Shown in pieces: positions 34,992 to 44,146 of a stretch of 64,000 nt of DNA. Below the pieces are notes generated by a model, which was not told the DNA's origin, did no database searches, and saw only the letters and a list, made by a program, of their open reading frames with translations. This DNA is from Glutamicibacter mishrai (GTDB lineage: Bacteria > Actinomycetota > Actinomycetes > Actinomycetales > Micrococcaceae). Position 1 is the first letter of the stretch. Every line of letters begins with the position of its first letter. The DNA is taken from contig NZ_CP032549.1 in assembly GCF_012221945.1 (NCBI RefSeq), positions 1,488,001-1,552,000 of the forward strand, written 5' to 3'. A program made the position numbers and the translations under genes.

Positions 34992-35827
34992 GAGGCTCCC
35001 TCTGCTTCCATTGCTGTTTCGTCCCAGGCTCCCAGCCGAGGCACTGCGGCAAGTAGCTTGCGGGTGTAGTCCTGCACCGGCGCATCAACAATCTGGGCTG
35101 CCGGGCCGGACTCAACGAACTTGCCCGAGTTCATCACATGAATTGTGTCGGAAACCAGTCGTGCCACACCAATATCGTGCGTAATCATCAGGATTGAAAT
35201 CCCACGTCGCTGCTGCAATTCCAGCAGCAGGTCGAGGACGCCGGCCTGCACGGTGACATCCAGGGCACTGGTTGGTTCATCGGCCACCAGCAGCTCGGGC
35301 TGGCTAGCCAAGGCGATAGCGATGAGCACACGTTGCAGCATGCCGCCGGAGAGCTGGTGCGGGAACTTCTTCAGCTGCTCTTCAACCAGCGGAATGCGCA
35401 CCTGTTCGAGCAGTTCGATGGCCTTTTTCTGGAGCTCTTGCTTGCCAGTGATCTTCCCTGCAACCTTGATCGCTTCACGCAATTGCGAGCCGATGGTCGC
35501 CACCGGGTTCAGCGCGGTCATCGGGTCCTGCGGGATCAGCGCCAGGCCGCGGCCGCGGAACTTCGCGATGGCCTTGGGATTGGCCACCACGTCTTCGCCC
35601 TTGATGCGTACCTGGCCGGACAGGGCGGCCAAGCCTTGGGGCAGCAGCTGGAGCAGGCCCATGGCGGTGGTGGATTTTCCGGAGCCTGATTCACCGATGA
35701 TGGTGACCGTTTCGCCCTGGCCGATGCGGAAGCTGACGTTGTTGACCGCTTTGAATACGCCATTGTCGGTCATCAGTTCCACGCTGAAGTTGGACACTTC
35801 CAGTACTGCGGTGTTTTGCTCGCTCAT
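34988..35827 (-). CDS. Oligopeptide-type ABC ATPase (DppD/OppD)
   Basis: ATP-binding subunit of 279 residues beginning MSEQNTAVLEVSNFSVEL. Walker A is GESGSGKST, the signature LSGGMLQR, Walker B LLVADEPTS and the switch His in ITHDIGV. The start at 35827 overlaps the last base of the permease stop (TGATG). A longer frame to 36358 is antisense-like read-through and is not used. It is the fourth gene of the operon. Confidence 0.93.
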
Positions 35828-36753
35828 CACTTGCCTTCTTTCTTCGAAGTCCGGCGGAGGTTTCCATCGCGCAGGGCATCGCCCAGCAGATTGACCCCGA
35901 CCACCAGGACGACGATGAACAGGCCTGGCAGGGTCACCATCCACCATGAGGTGGTGATGTAGTCCTGGCCATCGGAGATCAGGCGGCCCCAGGTGGAGAA
36001 GGGGCGCTGCGGTCCGGCGCCGAGGAAGGACAGGGCGCTTTCCAAAAGCACTGCCTGGGCCAGCAACAGCAGGATGACCAGGCTGGCTTGCTTGAAGACA
36101 TTCGGGATCACGTGCTTGGCAAGGATTTCCAGTTTGCGAAGCCCCAGGGTCTTGGCGGCATCTACATAGGGCTTCTCGCGTTCGACCAGCACGAGGGATC
36201 GGGTCAGGCGGGCGACTTCTGGCCACTGGGCAATGGCGATCACGCCGGTGATCACCGGAATCGACGGGCCGAAGAGGGCTACCACCAGCAACAGCATCAT
36301 CAGCAGTGGCAGGGATAGCTGGGCTTCGAGCACGCGGGAGATGATCACGTCGGCCCATTTGCCGTAGAACCCGGCGATCGATCCGAGGATCACGCCCACG
36401 GCGCCGGAAACCACAACCGCCAGCACGCCGATCATCAGCGAGGTCTGGCCGCCGAAGAGCACGCGGGAGAGCAGGTCTCGGCCCAGCTGGTCGGTGCCGA
36501 AGAGGTGTCCGTCAACCAGGGGCGCCAGGCGACGTGCGCCCAGATCCTGCATATTCGGATCCGCGATGGGCAGGAAGTTCGCCAGCGCGATGGGCAGGAC
36601 CACCAGCAAGGTCAGAATGGTGCCGAGCCACAGCTTGATCCGGGTCGAGCGGGCGCGCCGGGCGGCGGCCGACTTCTTCAGCATCGCCTTGGTGACCGCA
36701 GAGCGACGTTCCGGCTGAGGAGTCTGCGTGGGGTTTTGGATGGTTGCGCTCAT
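35827..36753 (-). CDS. Oligopeptide-type ABC permease (DppC/OppC)
   Basis: Membrane subunit of 308 residues. A cytoplasmic Arg-rich N-terminus is followed by helix 1 (LGTILTLLVVLPIALANFLP) and the DppC-type extracellular loop ending GTDQLGRDLLSRVLFGGQTS. The EAA loop that contacts the ATPases reads YVDAAKTLGLRKLEILAKHV. It overlaps the DppB-like gene by 4 bases. About six transmembrane segments are present. Confidence 0.93.
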   Translation of the reverse strand: MSATIQNPTQTPQPERRSAVTKAMLKKSAAARRARSTRIKLWLGTILTLLVVLPIALANFLPIADPNMQDLGARRLAPLVDGHLFGTDQLGRDLLSRVLFGGQTSLMIGVLAVVVSGAVGVILGSIAGFYGKWADVIISRVLEAQLSLPLLMMLLLVVALFGPSIPVITGVIAIAQWPEVARLTRSLVLVEREKPYVDAAKTLGLRKLEILAKHVIPNVFKQASLVILLLLAQAVLLESALSFLGAGPQRPFSTWGRLISDGQDYITTSWWMVTLPGLFIVVLVVGVNLLGDALRDGNLRRTSKKEGK

Positions 36754-37685
36754 GCCGAAGCTGCCTTTCCGAGGCGGACCCGTGGGTCCAGCAGTGGGTA
36801 GGCCAGGTCGATCAGCAGCTGAACGGCGACGGCCAGCAGGGCGGTGATCAGCACGGTGGCCTGGATCAGGGGGTAATCACGGGTCTCCAAGGCCCGGACG
36901 ATCAGCGAACCCACGCCGGGCCAGCCGAAGACGACTTCTACAACCACCACGCCGTTGAGCATGGCAGCAAAGCGCGTGCCCAGCGCGGTGAAGACCGGGA
37001 TTCCGGCATTTCCCAGCGCGTAACGCCAGGTCAGTACGCGCTCGCTCACCCCGCGGGAGCGGGCGATGTTCAGGTATGGCGCGTTGAAGTTGGTGACCAT
37101 CTCCCGCTTGACCATGCGCGAGACCAGGGCGATCTGCAAGATCGCCACGGTGATGGTGGGCAAAACCAGGCCGCCCCAGGTGGTGAAGCCCGAGGCTGGG
37201 AACAACGGGATGATCACGGAGAATCCGGTCAGCAGCATGATACCGGTCCAGAAGTCGGGCATGGACTGCCCGGCGATGGTCAATACGTTCACGCCGAGTT
37301 CGGCGTCGGTGTCGGAACGGCGGGCCATCCACATGCCCAACGGGATGGCGACCAGCGCGGCCAGCAGGATGGAGCTGGTGGCCAGGGTCAGGGTGTAGGG
37401 CAGCCGGTCCATGACTACCTGCACGGCTGGCGCCTGGAAGGAGTAGGACTGGCCGAGGTGCCCGGTGAACAGCTGTCCGATGAAGATCACGTACTGCTGC
37501 AACAGCGGCTTATCCAGGCCGAATTGCTCGCGCACGGCGGCCAGCTGCTCGTTGGTGGCCAGCGGACCGGCGAAGGAGGCAGCCGGGTCGCCCGGTGCCA
37601 TGCGGATGAGCAGGAAGACTACGGATACGGTGAGGAACACCGTGAGCAGTCCCTGCCCGATGCGCTTGGGAAGATAGGTCAGCAT
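36750..37685 (-). CDS. Oligopeptide-type ABC permease (DppB/OppB)
   Basis: Membrane subunit of 311 residues. The N-terminus LTYLPKRIGQGLLTVFLTVS and the following RMAPGDPAASF are typical of DppB. The EAA region reads YLNIARSRGVSERVLTWRYA. The gene starts three bases after the stop of the binding-protein gene and overlaps the DppC-like gene by 4 bases. Confidence 0.93.
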   Translation of the reverse strand: MLTYLPKRIGQGLLTVFLTVSVVFLLIRMAPGDPAASFAGPLATNEQLAAVREQFGLDKPLLQQYVIFIGQLFTGHLGQSYSFQAPAVQVVMDRLPYTLTLATSSILLAALVAIPLGMWMARRSDTDAELGVNVLTIAGQSMPDFWTGIMLLTGFSVIIPLFPASGFTTWGGLVLPTITVAILQIALVSRMVKREMVTNFNAPYLNIARSRGVSERVLTWRYALGNAGIPVFTALGTRFAAMLNGVVVVEVVFGWPGVGSLIVRALETRDYPLIQATVLITALLAVAVQLLIDLAYPLLDPRVRLGKAASA

Positions 37686-37688
37686 GGC

Positions 37689-39266
37689 TCAGCTCTCCAA
37701 TCCCACTCGGGCCAACGGATAGGCGTTGGCGGCGGATAGTTCCAGGTTTTGCACGCGGTCACGGCGGGCAAGAATCGATTTGGGGGTGAAGGCCCAGGCG
37801 CAGGGCCACGTGTCCCAGACTGCTTGCTGGGCGACCTTCAGGTAGGCGGTGCGTTTGGCATCATCGACTTCCGAGGCCGCGCGCGCGATCTTGCGTTCGA
37901 CATCGTTGTTGACGTAGCCCTGATAGGTGTCGCGGGTCTTTTCCTTTTCCGCGGTGCCGGCATACATGCCCTGCAGCATGGTGATGGCCAGGCCGGTGGG
38001 GCTGGAGAAGCCGTTGCCGAGCAGGTCCCAGTCCCCCTCCTTGCCCTGGCGCCACTGCAGGATGTTGCCACCTGGCTCGAACTGCTGGAGTTCGGTTTTC
38101 ACTCCGATATCCCCCATCATCTGTACGAGGGCTTCCATGATGGCGGTATCCGAAGGGAATTCACCGGTCTCCCAGATGATCTTGAGCTTCAGGTCCTCGA
38201 CGCCGAGGTACGCGAGCATGGACTTGGCCTTGCCCGGGTCATAAACATAGTCCCCGGTTTTGGCGTATCCGGACAGGCTGGTCGGGGTCACACCCGCGGC
38301 CTGTTCCACCGTGTCGATCAGGACATCGTGCACCAGCGCCTTGCCGTCGATGGCGAAGGACAGTGCTTGGCGTACCTTGGCATCGGAGAGCGGGTGGGTC
38401 TTGGGCTTGCGGAAGTTGTAGAAGATCTGGTTCAAACGCAGCGAGGAGGCGGTCTCGATGGTGACGCCTGGCAGCCCCTGCAGTTGTTCCATGGAGTTCG
38501 GCGAGATGGAGTCGATGACATCCACTTCGCCACTGCGCAGGGCGATCACCCGGGAGGATTCCTCGGGAAGGAAGCGCACGTTGACCTGCCGGATCGGTGC
38601 TGGCTCGCCCCAATACTTCTCATTGCGGATCAGCGTGTAGGTGCCGGCGCCGCGGTCATAGGACTGGACGACATATGGGCCGGTTCCCACGCCGGTCTGC
38701 AGTTCTTCGGCCTTGTTGTCCTCGGCGGGAGAAATCAGGATCAGCGCCATCAGCGCATCCAGGATAGGGATGGGTCCCTTGGAATCAAGGTGGAACGTCC
38801 GCTCATCAACTTCGGTGACTTTGGGGAACTCCGGGAAGAAGCTGGCGACGAAGGAACCTTGGACCTTGGCGTACATTTCCAGCGCGGTGGCCACGTCCTT
38901 GGGCTTGACCGGGCGTCCGTCGGAGTAGGTGATGGATTCGCGCAGCTTGACGGTCCAGCGGGTGGGCGATGTCATCACCATGGATTCGGCGAGCACCGGG
39001 ATCGGGGAGATGTCCGGGCCGATGGCGGTCAGGCCCTCGCGGACCGAGCGCTGGACGGTGACGGCGGCATCAAACTGGTTCAGCTTGTTGTCCAGCGAAA
39101 CCAGGGAACGGTTCAGAGCCAGGGTCAAGGTGTCCTTGCCCGGCAATCCGGTGGGTCCCGCGCAGGCGGTGGCGCTCATCCCCACTGCCGCAAAGAGCCC
39201 AGCGGCTCCTGCCAGCTTCAACAGCTGGCGCCGCGACATCCCAGGGGTTGAGAATCGTGCGGTCAT
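37689..39266 (-). CDS. Family 5 solute-binding lipoprotein with a Tat signal
   Basis: Peptide/nickel/opine-type solute-binding protein of 525 residues. The N-terminus carries a twin-arginine motif (MSRRQLLKLAG), a hydrophobic stretch and a lipobox ending ATAC (Cys about 35), so it is probably exported folded by Tat and then lipidated. The body has the family pattern YSDGRPVKPKDVATALEMY near residue 115. GGAGG lies six bases before ATG 39266. It is the first gene of the nine-gene operon; the inverted repeats at 39362 lie upstream, shared with the divergent kinase-PdxA gene. The ligand is unknown. Confidence 0.92.
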   Translation of the reverse strand: MTARFSTPGMSRRQLLKLAGAAGLFAAVGMSATACAGPTGLPGKDTLTLALNRSLVSLDNKLNQFDAAVTVQRSVREGLTAIGPDISPIPVLAESMVMTSPTRWTVKLRESITYSDGRPVKPKDVATALEMYAKVQGSFVASFFPEFPKVTEVDERTFHLDSKGPIPILDALMALILISPAEDNKAEELQTGVGTGPYVVQSYDRGAGTYTLIRNEKYWGEPAPIRQVNVRFLPEESSRVIALRSGEVDVIDSISPNSMEQLQGLPGVTIETASSLRLNQIFYNFRKPKTHPLSDAKVRQALSFAIDGKALVHDVLIDTVEQAAGVTPTSLSGYAKTGDYVYDPGKAKSMLAYLGVEDLKLKIIWETGEFPSDTAIMEALVQMMGDIGVKTELQQFEPGGNILQWRQGKEGDWDLLGNGFSSPTGLAITMLQGMYAGTAEKEKTRDTYQGYVNNDVERKIARAASEVDDAKRTAYLKVAQQAVWDTWPCAWAFTPKSILARRDRVQNLELSAANAYPLARVGLES

Positions 39267-39361
39267 CTTCGACCTCCCAATCGACTTTATGGAGCGCTTT
39301 GCCCGTTGATTGAAGGGCCATCCACTCGCTGTGATGTGTATCTCATGTCACTTTGTCACGA

Positions 39362-39401
39362 TTGCGCGAAATGCGCAATAGGCATAGCGCATTTCGCGCA
39401 A
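39362..39401. promoter_or_regulatory. Large inverted repeat between divergent acid-sugar operons
   Basis: TTGCGCGAAATGCGC (39362-39376) and its exact complement GCGCATTTCGCGCAA (39387-39401) are separated by 10 bases. The left arm with its flank (TTGCGCgaaatGCGCAA) is itself palindromic. The element is central between the ABC operon (-) and the kinase-PdxA/deoR unit (+). It is the best candidate operator for the DeoR-type regulator at 41780. Confidence 0.7.
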
Positions 39402-39480
39402 CTGTGTCATGATGGCTCCAGAAGCACACCGGCCCCCAGAGCAGTCCGGAACTAATTCCAAGGAGGTGACAAGCACTCAA

Positions 39481-41712
39481 ATGACCACGAACCAGCAGGA
39501 TTTCCTGATAATCGCCGACGATTTTTCTGGCGCATGCGAAGTATCTTTACCGTGGAGCGACCATGGATTTCCGACCCGGGTCTCCCTGGGCTTCGACTCA
39601 GCCCCTGCGGACAATACGCATCGCGCCACCGTCGTGGACACCAATACCAGGTACTCGACACCCGCTAACGCGCATCGACTCCTGAAGGAACTGAGCCAGA
39701 CCCTGCCCGAGGGCACCATGGTCTTCAAGAAGATCGATTCGCTCTGGCGAGGCAACCTCAATGCAGAGCTGCGCGCCCTGGCCGATGCTGGCTACCGACT
39801 CATCATCGCCGGCGCCCTTCCCCACCTGGAACGGACTGTCGAGAACGGGCGGCCGCTGATAGCCGGCCAGCCCTTGTCATCCACCGGCGCCTGGCAGGTC
39901 GAAGCCCAGCAGGCACCGGAAACCATCGCCGAGCTCTTGGGCGATCTGGCCTCGGCAAGGACTCCAAGCCCGCATGAAACCGGGGCGTTCCGCGACCAGC
40001 TGGCCGCCGCAGTGAAGTCCGCGCCAGCGGTGATCGTGGACTGCGCCACCGATGAGGATCTGCATGAAATCGCCGATGCCTGGCTGGCCTTGCGCACCAC
40101 GGACCCGGAGCACTTCCAGCGCAGCATCCTCGTGGGCACCGGCGCACTCAACGCGGCACTGGCCAGCAAGCTAGCCGGCCATTCGGGGCATGCAACCGAT
40201 AACGCCGGGCAAGATCATGCCCCGCAGAGCAGGGAACCGCACCATATCCTCGGTGTCATCGGATCAGCCTCCGGCCCCTCAGGACAGCAGCTTGAGATTG
40301 CCCGGAATCACGGGCTCCCCTGCGGCGAAACCACCAGCGAATTGCCGTCGCCCGCGCCAGGCGAACCGGTCATTCTGCGCGCAACGCGCAGCGCCAGTGA
40401 TCCACACCAGGTGCTTGCGCACCTGCGGAAGCAAGCAGGGCATTTCCTTGCCGAGCACCCCGATGCGGACCTTTTCCTCACCGGAGGCGAAACTGCACGA
40501 GCCATCCTCGATGACCTCGGCGTCGATTCCCTGGCCCCGCTCCAGCAGCTGGAGCCCGGGGTTGTCATCTGCCAGACCCCCGATGGCCGGCTCGTTGGAA
40601 CCAAACCCGGTTCCTTCGGCAGCCCCAACATCCTCGTTACAGCCTTAACCACCCTGCGCAGCCTACGCGCCCCTTATTCCCAGGAGCTTGATTCCATGAG
40701 CACTACCACCTTGGACACCCGCCCATTCATCGCCGTCACCATGGGAGACGGCTCAGGCGTCGGCCCCGAAGTCACCGTCGGAGCACTGCTGGACGCCAAC
40801 GCGTACAAGATCAGCCGTCCCGTGGTGATTGGCGACTGCCACCGGCTCTCGATGGGCGCCGAAGCACTGGGCCTGCAGGCCGAGATCGTGGAGATCACCG
40901 AGATCGCCCAAGCCCAGTTCATCCCCGGCCGCATCAATGTCATCGATCCCCACCTGCTTTCCGAGGATCTTGAATGGGGCAAGATTTCCGGCGAGGCCGG
41001 CAACGCGGCCTACCACTACATCCGCATAGCCTGCGAGCTGGCCATGCGCGACGAGGTCCAGGGCATCTGCACCGCGCCGCTGAACAAGGCCGCGCTGCAC
41101 GAGGCAGGCCACATCTACCCGGGGCACACCGAACTGCTCGCGCACTTCATGGGTGTTGACGAGGTATCGATGATGCTCTCGACCCCCAAGGTCAAGGTCA
41201 TCCACGTGACCACGCATATCGGCCTGATCGATGCGATCAAGAAGATCGAGCCCGGCCTGGTCGAGCGCACCGTCCGCCGCGGCCATGAGGCCTTGGTCCG
41301 CGCCGGCAACCCGAATCCCAAGATCGGCGTCTGCGCCATCAACCCGCATGCCGGAGAAAACGGGCTGTTCGGCTATGGCGAAGAAGAAGAGAAGATCATC
41401 CCTGCAATCGATAAGCTGCAGGCCGACGGCATCAATGCCATCGGCCCATTGCCCGCCGATACCGCATTCTTCCTGGCTGGCCGCGGCGACTACAACCTCA
41501 TTGTCGCCATGTACCACGACCAGGGCCACGGCCCGGTGAAGGTCCTTGGCATCGAGGCCGGCGTAAACATCACCGTGGGCCTGCCGGTCATCCGCACCTC
41601 AGTGGACCACGGGACCGCTTTCGACATCGCAGGCAAGGGCATTGTCGAGGTAGGCAGCATGATCGAAGCACTGCAGCAGTCGGTGAACTTGGCTTCGGTT
41701 CCGGTCAAGTAA
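39481..41712 (+). CDS. Fusion of a DUF1537 four-carbon acid-sugar kinase and a PdxA-type dehydrogenase
   Basis: A 743-residue fusion. Residues 1 to about 400 are a DUF1537 kinase (LIIADDFSGACEVSLPW at the start; TGGETARAILDDLG, then GVVICQTPDGRLVGTKPGSF). Residues 406-743 are a PdxA family enzyme (AVTMGDGSGVGPEVTVGALL, then GHTELLAHFMG and YHDQGHGPVKVLG). Separate proteins of these families phosphorylate D-threonate or erythronate and then oxidise and decarboxylate the 4-phosphate to dihydroxyacetone phosphate. ATG 39481 fits the family N-terminus; AGGAGG lies about 15 bases upstream, further than usual. AGGAG nine bases before ATG 40696 marks the exact start of the PdxA part, so free PdxA might also be made. 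The deoR gene follows. Confidence 0.92.
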   Translation: MTTNQQDFLIIADDFSGACEVSLPWSDHGFPTRVSLGFDSAPADNTHRATVVDTNTRYSTPANAHRLLKELSQTLPEGTMVFKKIDSLWRGNLNAELRALADAGYRLIIAGALPHLERTVENGRPLIAGQPLSSTGAWQVEAQQAPETIAELLGDLASARTPSPHETGAFRDQLAAAVKSAPAVIVDCATDEDLHEIADAWLALRTTDPEHFQRSILVGTGALNAALASKLAGHSGHATDNAGQDHAPQSREPHHILGVIGSASGPSGQQLEIARNHGLPCGETTSELPSPAPGEPVILRATRSASDPHQVLAHLRKQAGHFLAEHPDADLFLTGGETARAILDDLGVDSLAPLQQLEPGVVICQTPDGRLVGTKPGSFGSPNILVTALTTLRSLRAPYSQELDSMSTTTLDTRPFIAVTMGDGSGVGPEVTVGALLDANAYKISRPVVIGDCHRLSMGAEALGLQAEIVEITEIAQAQFIPGRINVIDPHLLSEDLEWGKISGEAGNAAYHYIRIACELAMRDEVQGICTAPLNKAALHEAGHIYPGHTELLAHFMGVDEVSMMLSTPKVKVIHVTTHIGLIDAIKKIEPGLVERTVRRGHEALVRAGNPNPKIGVCAINPHAGENGLFGYGEEEEKIIPAIDKLQADGINAIGPLPADTAFFLAGRGDYNLIVAMYHDQGHGPVKVLGIEAGVNITVGLPVIRTSVDHGTAFDIAGKGIVEVGSMIEALQQSVNLASVPVK

Positions 41713-41779
41713 ACGAACTGGAGCAATGCCGATACACTCGGCGTAGTAGATTCAACGAATCAGGAAGGGAAAGGTTCCC

Positions 41780-42547
41780 ATGTCAACCAGCGCCAAGGTA
41801 CGCCAAGGGCAAATCCTCGAACTGGCCAATACCAGCGGGCTGGCTAGCGTCGAAGAACTTTCCGAACGATTCGGCGTCACCGCATCCACGATCCGGCGCG
41901 ACCTCTCCCGGCTCACCGGCGAAGGGAAGATCGCGCGCACCTATGGCGGTGCCATGCCCCTGACCGCTCCTGTCATCGAGTCAACATTCCGCCAGCGGAA
42001 TATGGAGAATGCCGCCGCCAAAAGCGCCATCGGACGCAAGGCCCGATCTTTGGTGGCCGAGGGGCAGACCATCCTGCTCGATTCGGGATCTACCGTGGCA
42101 TCGCTGGCGCATGAACTGCGTGATGCCAACGAGCTCACTGTCGCCACAACGTCCCTGGTAGTGGTTGAGGAACTCGCCGAGGCCGAATCGGTGCACGTTG
42201 AGTGCCTCGGCGGCACCTTGCGCCATCGCAGCGCGGCCTTTGTGGGGCCGCTCGCCGAGTACTGCCTAGAACGAATGAGCTTTGATTCCGTGTTCCTCGG
42301 GGCTGATGCGGTGACGCCTGATGCCATCTGCGAAGCCGACCTGGTACAGACCCGACTCAAGGAAAAGATGGCTTCACGGGCGCAGCGCGTTTTTGTGCTG
42401 GCCGATAGTTCCAAGCTCAATCAGCACCCGTTCCACGCGTGGGCGAAATTGCCCGAGGGATGGACTCTGATCACCGATGCGCAGGCCAGCTCCAGCCAAC
42501 TCGCGCCCTTCAAAGAGGCCAAGGTCGAGGTCATCGTCGCGGGCTGA
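41780..42547 (+). CDS. DeoR/GlpR-family regulator of the acid-sugar locus
   Basis: DeoR-type repressor of 255 residues. The N-terminal helix-turn-helix SVEELSERFGVTASTIRRDL is at residues 23-42 and is followed by the family link KIARTYGGAM. The C-terminal sugar-phosphate-sensing domain (about 75-255) has LLDSGSTVASLA and FLGADAV. GGAAGGGAAAGG precedes the ATG. It lies 67 bases after the kinase-PdxA gene. The inducer is likely a phosphorylated intermediate such as a four-carbon acid-sugar phosphate. The inverted repeat at 39362 is the probable target. Confidence 0.92.
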   Translation: MSTSAKVRQGQILELANTSGLASVEELSERFGVTASTIRRDLSRLTGEGKIARTYGGAMPLTAPVIESTFRQRNMENAAAKSAIGRKARSLVAEGQTILLDSGSTVASLAHELRDANELTVATTSLVVVEELAEAESVHVECLGGTLRHRSAAFVGPLAEYCLERMSFDSVFLGADAVTPDAICEADLVQTRLKEKMASRAQRVFVLADSSKLNQHPFHAWAKLPEGWTLITDAQASSSQLAPFKEAKVEVIVAG

Positions 42548-42594
42548 CCCCGGGAGGGCCACCGCGCACAGCACTCAAATTCCCCATATCCCTC

Positions 42595-42634
42595 ATGCCG
42601 TTGCAACGCACCCAGTGCGTTGCAACGGCATTTT
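42595..42634 (+). terminator. Terminator after deoR
   Basis: ATGCCGTTGCAACGCA and its complement form a perfect 16-bp stem with loop CCCAG, followed by TTT. It lies 47 bases after the stop codon. Confidence 0.85.
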
Positions 42635-43022
42635 AGGTTCTTCCAGATCCGCGCTACTGCGTCATTGCGCACTCGTAAATTCTTTGTCACCGCGCTCCGG
42701 ACGGTGCTTCTGCAAATTTATTTTCACCCGTAACAGCGAAAAGCTGTAAGTGATACTTCAATGAATTGAATGCTTTGTTCAATCTCTAAAATCAGTGGTT
42801 CGAATGATTGATATCAGGCCTTTTACAAGAGGTCTAACTTCAGATTTTGAGGCGCATAGACCCGCAATCTAAACAAATTAAGCACTCCTACAATGTGTTG
42901 CATCTTATGTACGTGGACTACAAATGTGATGCAGATTATGGTTTTTCGTAGCCGGATGACGACGAATCCGGACCGAGTGACCGGGAGCGAATCGCGCGGC
43001 ACAACGAGATGTAGGAATGACG
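42635..43022. other. A/T-richer intergenic region before prpF2, no supported gene
   Basis: About 390 bases with lower G/C than the surroundings and no frame with a ribosome site. It holds a small hairpin (ACAGCgaaaaGCTGT near 42731) and a dyad CCGGATgacgacgaATCCGG near 42954. It must carry the promoter for the PrpF2/MatC pair; no regulator gene adjoins it. Confidence 0.4.
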
Positions 43023-44135
43023 ATGAACATACAAGCTGAATGGATGCGCGGGGGAACCAGCAAGTGCTGGGTTTTCGAATCCGAGCATCTGGACGAAACG
43101 GCCACCAGCCTCGATGAACTACTGCCAAAGGTTTTCGGCAGCCCTGATTCACGACAGATCGACGGCGTCGGCGGAGCCACCTCGACCACCAGCAAGGCGG
43201 TCATTCTGCACCGTTGCGACGACTCCGAGGTAGATGTCGAATTCACCTTTGCCCAGGTAGGCATCGAAGAAGCCACCGTGGACTGGGGAAGCAACTGCGG
43301 CAACTGCTCGGCAGTGGTCGGCCTCTACGCCATCGAACAGGGATGGGTTGTTCCCGACTCTGACATCACCCGTGTCATCACCCGCAATACCAACACCGGC
43401 CAGATCATCATCCAGCGCGTGGATACGCCAGGCGGCGCACTGCCTATCGTTCCCCAAGCGCAGATGCCCGGCGTTGCAACCGCCGGCTACAAAGTAGGCC
43501 TCGGGTTCCGCGACCCGGCAGGCAAGACCACCGGCAGCCTGCTGCCAACGTCGAACCCTACTGACATCCTGATCGCCGCTGATCGCGCATGGACCGTATC
43601 CTTGATCGATGCCGGAGCCCCGGTGGTAGTTCTGCGCGCAGAAGAGCTCGGCCTTGACACCGCAGATTATGATTCATGGATGGCCGCTGTCGACTCGCAA
43701 CTCAACGTCTTGGACCAGGTACGCCGCGAAGCTGCGGTGCGCATGGGCCTTGCCACGACCCCGAAACAGGCAGCCCGGGCCATCCCCAAGCTGGCGATCG
43801 CCGCCGCACCGCAGGACGATCAGAGCGATGCCAGCGTCATGATGCTCTCCATGGGCAGGCCCCACCCGGCATTGGCCATCACCGGCAGCGTCGCACTGAC
43901 CCTTGGCGCGCAGACCCCGGGCACGGTCCTGGGCGAGATCACCGGCGGCGAGCCACGGGCCACATTGCGCCTGCGCACCCCGGCCGGTGTCATCGAAACC
44001 TGGAGCGAAGTACGCGAAGGATCCATGTACGTCGGCGTTGACCGCACCGCACGCTCCATCGCAACCTCCACCATTCACCTCCCCGAGTCCCTCGGCAGCG
44101 TTGCCGGGACCGACCTAGCAAGCGCCAGCCGCTAA
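43023..44135 (+). CDS. PrpF-type isomerase, stand-alone paralogue
   Basis: A 370-residue PrpF-family protein with a diaminopimelate-epimerase-like fold. MRGGTSKCWVF is at the N-terminus, SPDSRQIDGVGGATSTTSKA follows and DWGSNCGNCSAVVG contains the conserved cysteine region. It aligns along its whole length with the first half of the fusion at 6914. ATG 43023 has AGGA six bases upstream; the ATG at 43017 overlaps that site. It is followed after 11 bases by a dicarboxylate carrier gene. By analogy with PrpF, it would isomerise an unsaturated di- or tricarboxylate after import. It could be an aconitate or oxalomesaconate isomerase; the substrate is not shown. Confidence 0.9.
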   Translation: MNIQAEWMRGGTSKCWVFESEHLDETATSLDELLPKVFGSPDSRQIDGVGGATSTTSKAVILHRCDDSEVDVEFTFAQVGIEEATVDWGSNCGNCSAVVGLYAIEQGWVVPDSDITRVITRNTNTGQIIIQRVDTPGGALPIVPQAQMPGVATAGYKVGLGFRDPAGKTTGSLLPTSNPTDILIAADRAWTVSLIDAGAPVVVLRAEELGLDTADYDSWMAAVDSQLNVLDQVRREAAVRMGLATTPKQAARAIPKLAIAAAPQDDQSDASVMMLSMGRPHPALAITGSVALTLGAQTPGTVLGEITGGEPRATLRLRTPAGVIETWSEVREGSMYVGVDRTARSIATSTIHLPESLGSVAGTDLASASR

Positions 44136-44146
44136 GGAGTCAGACC

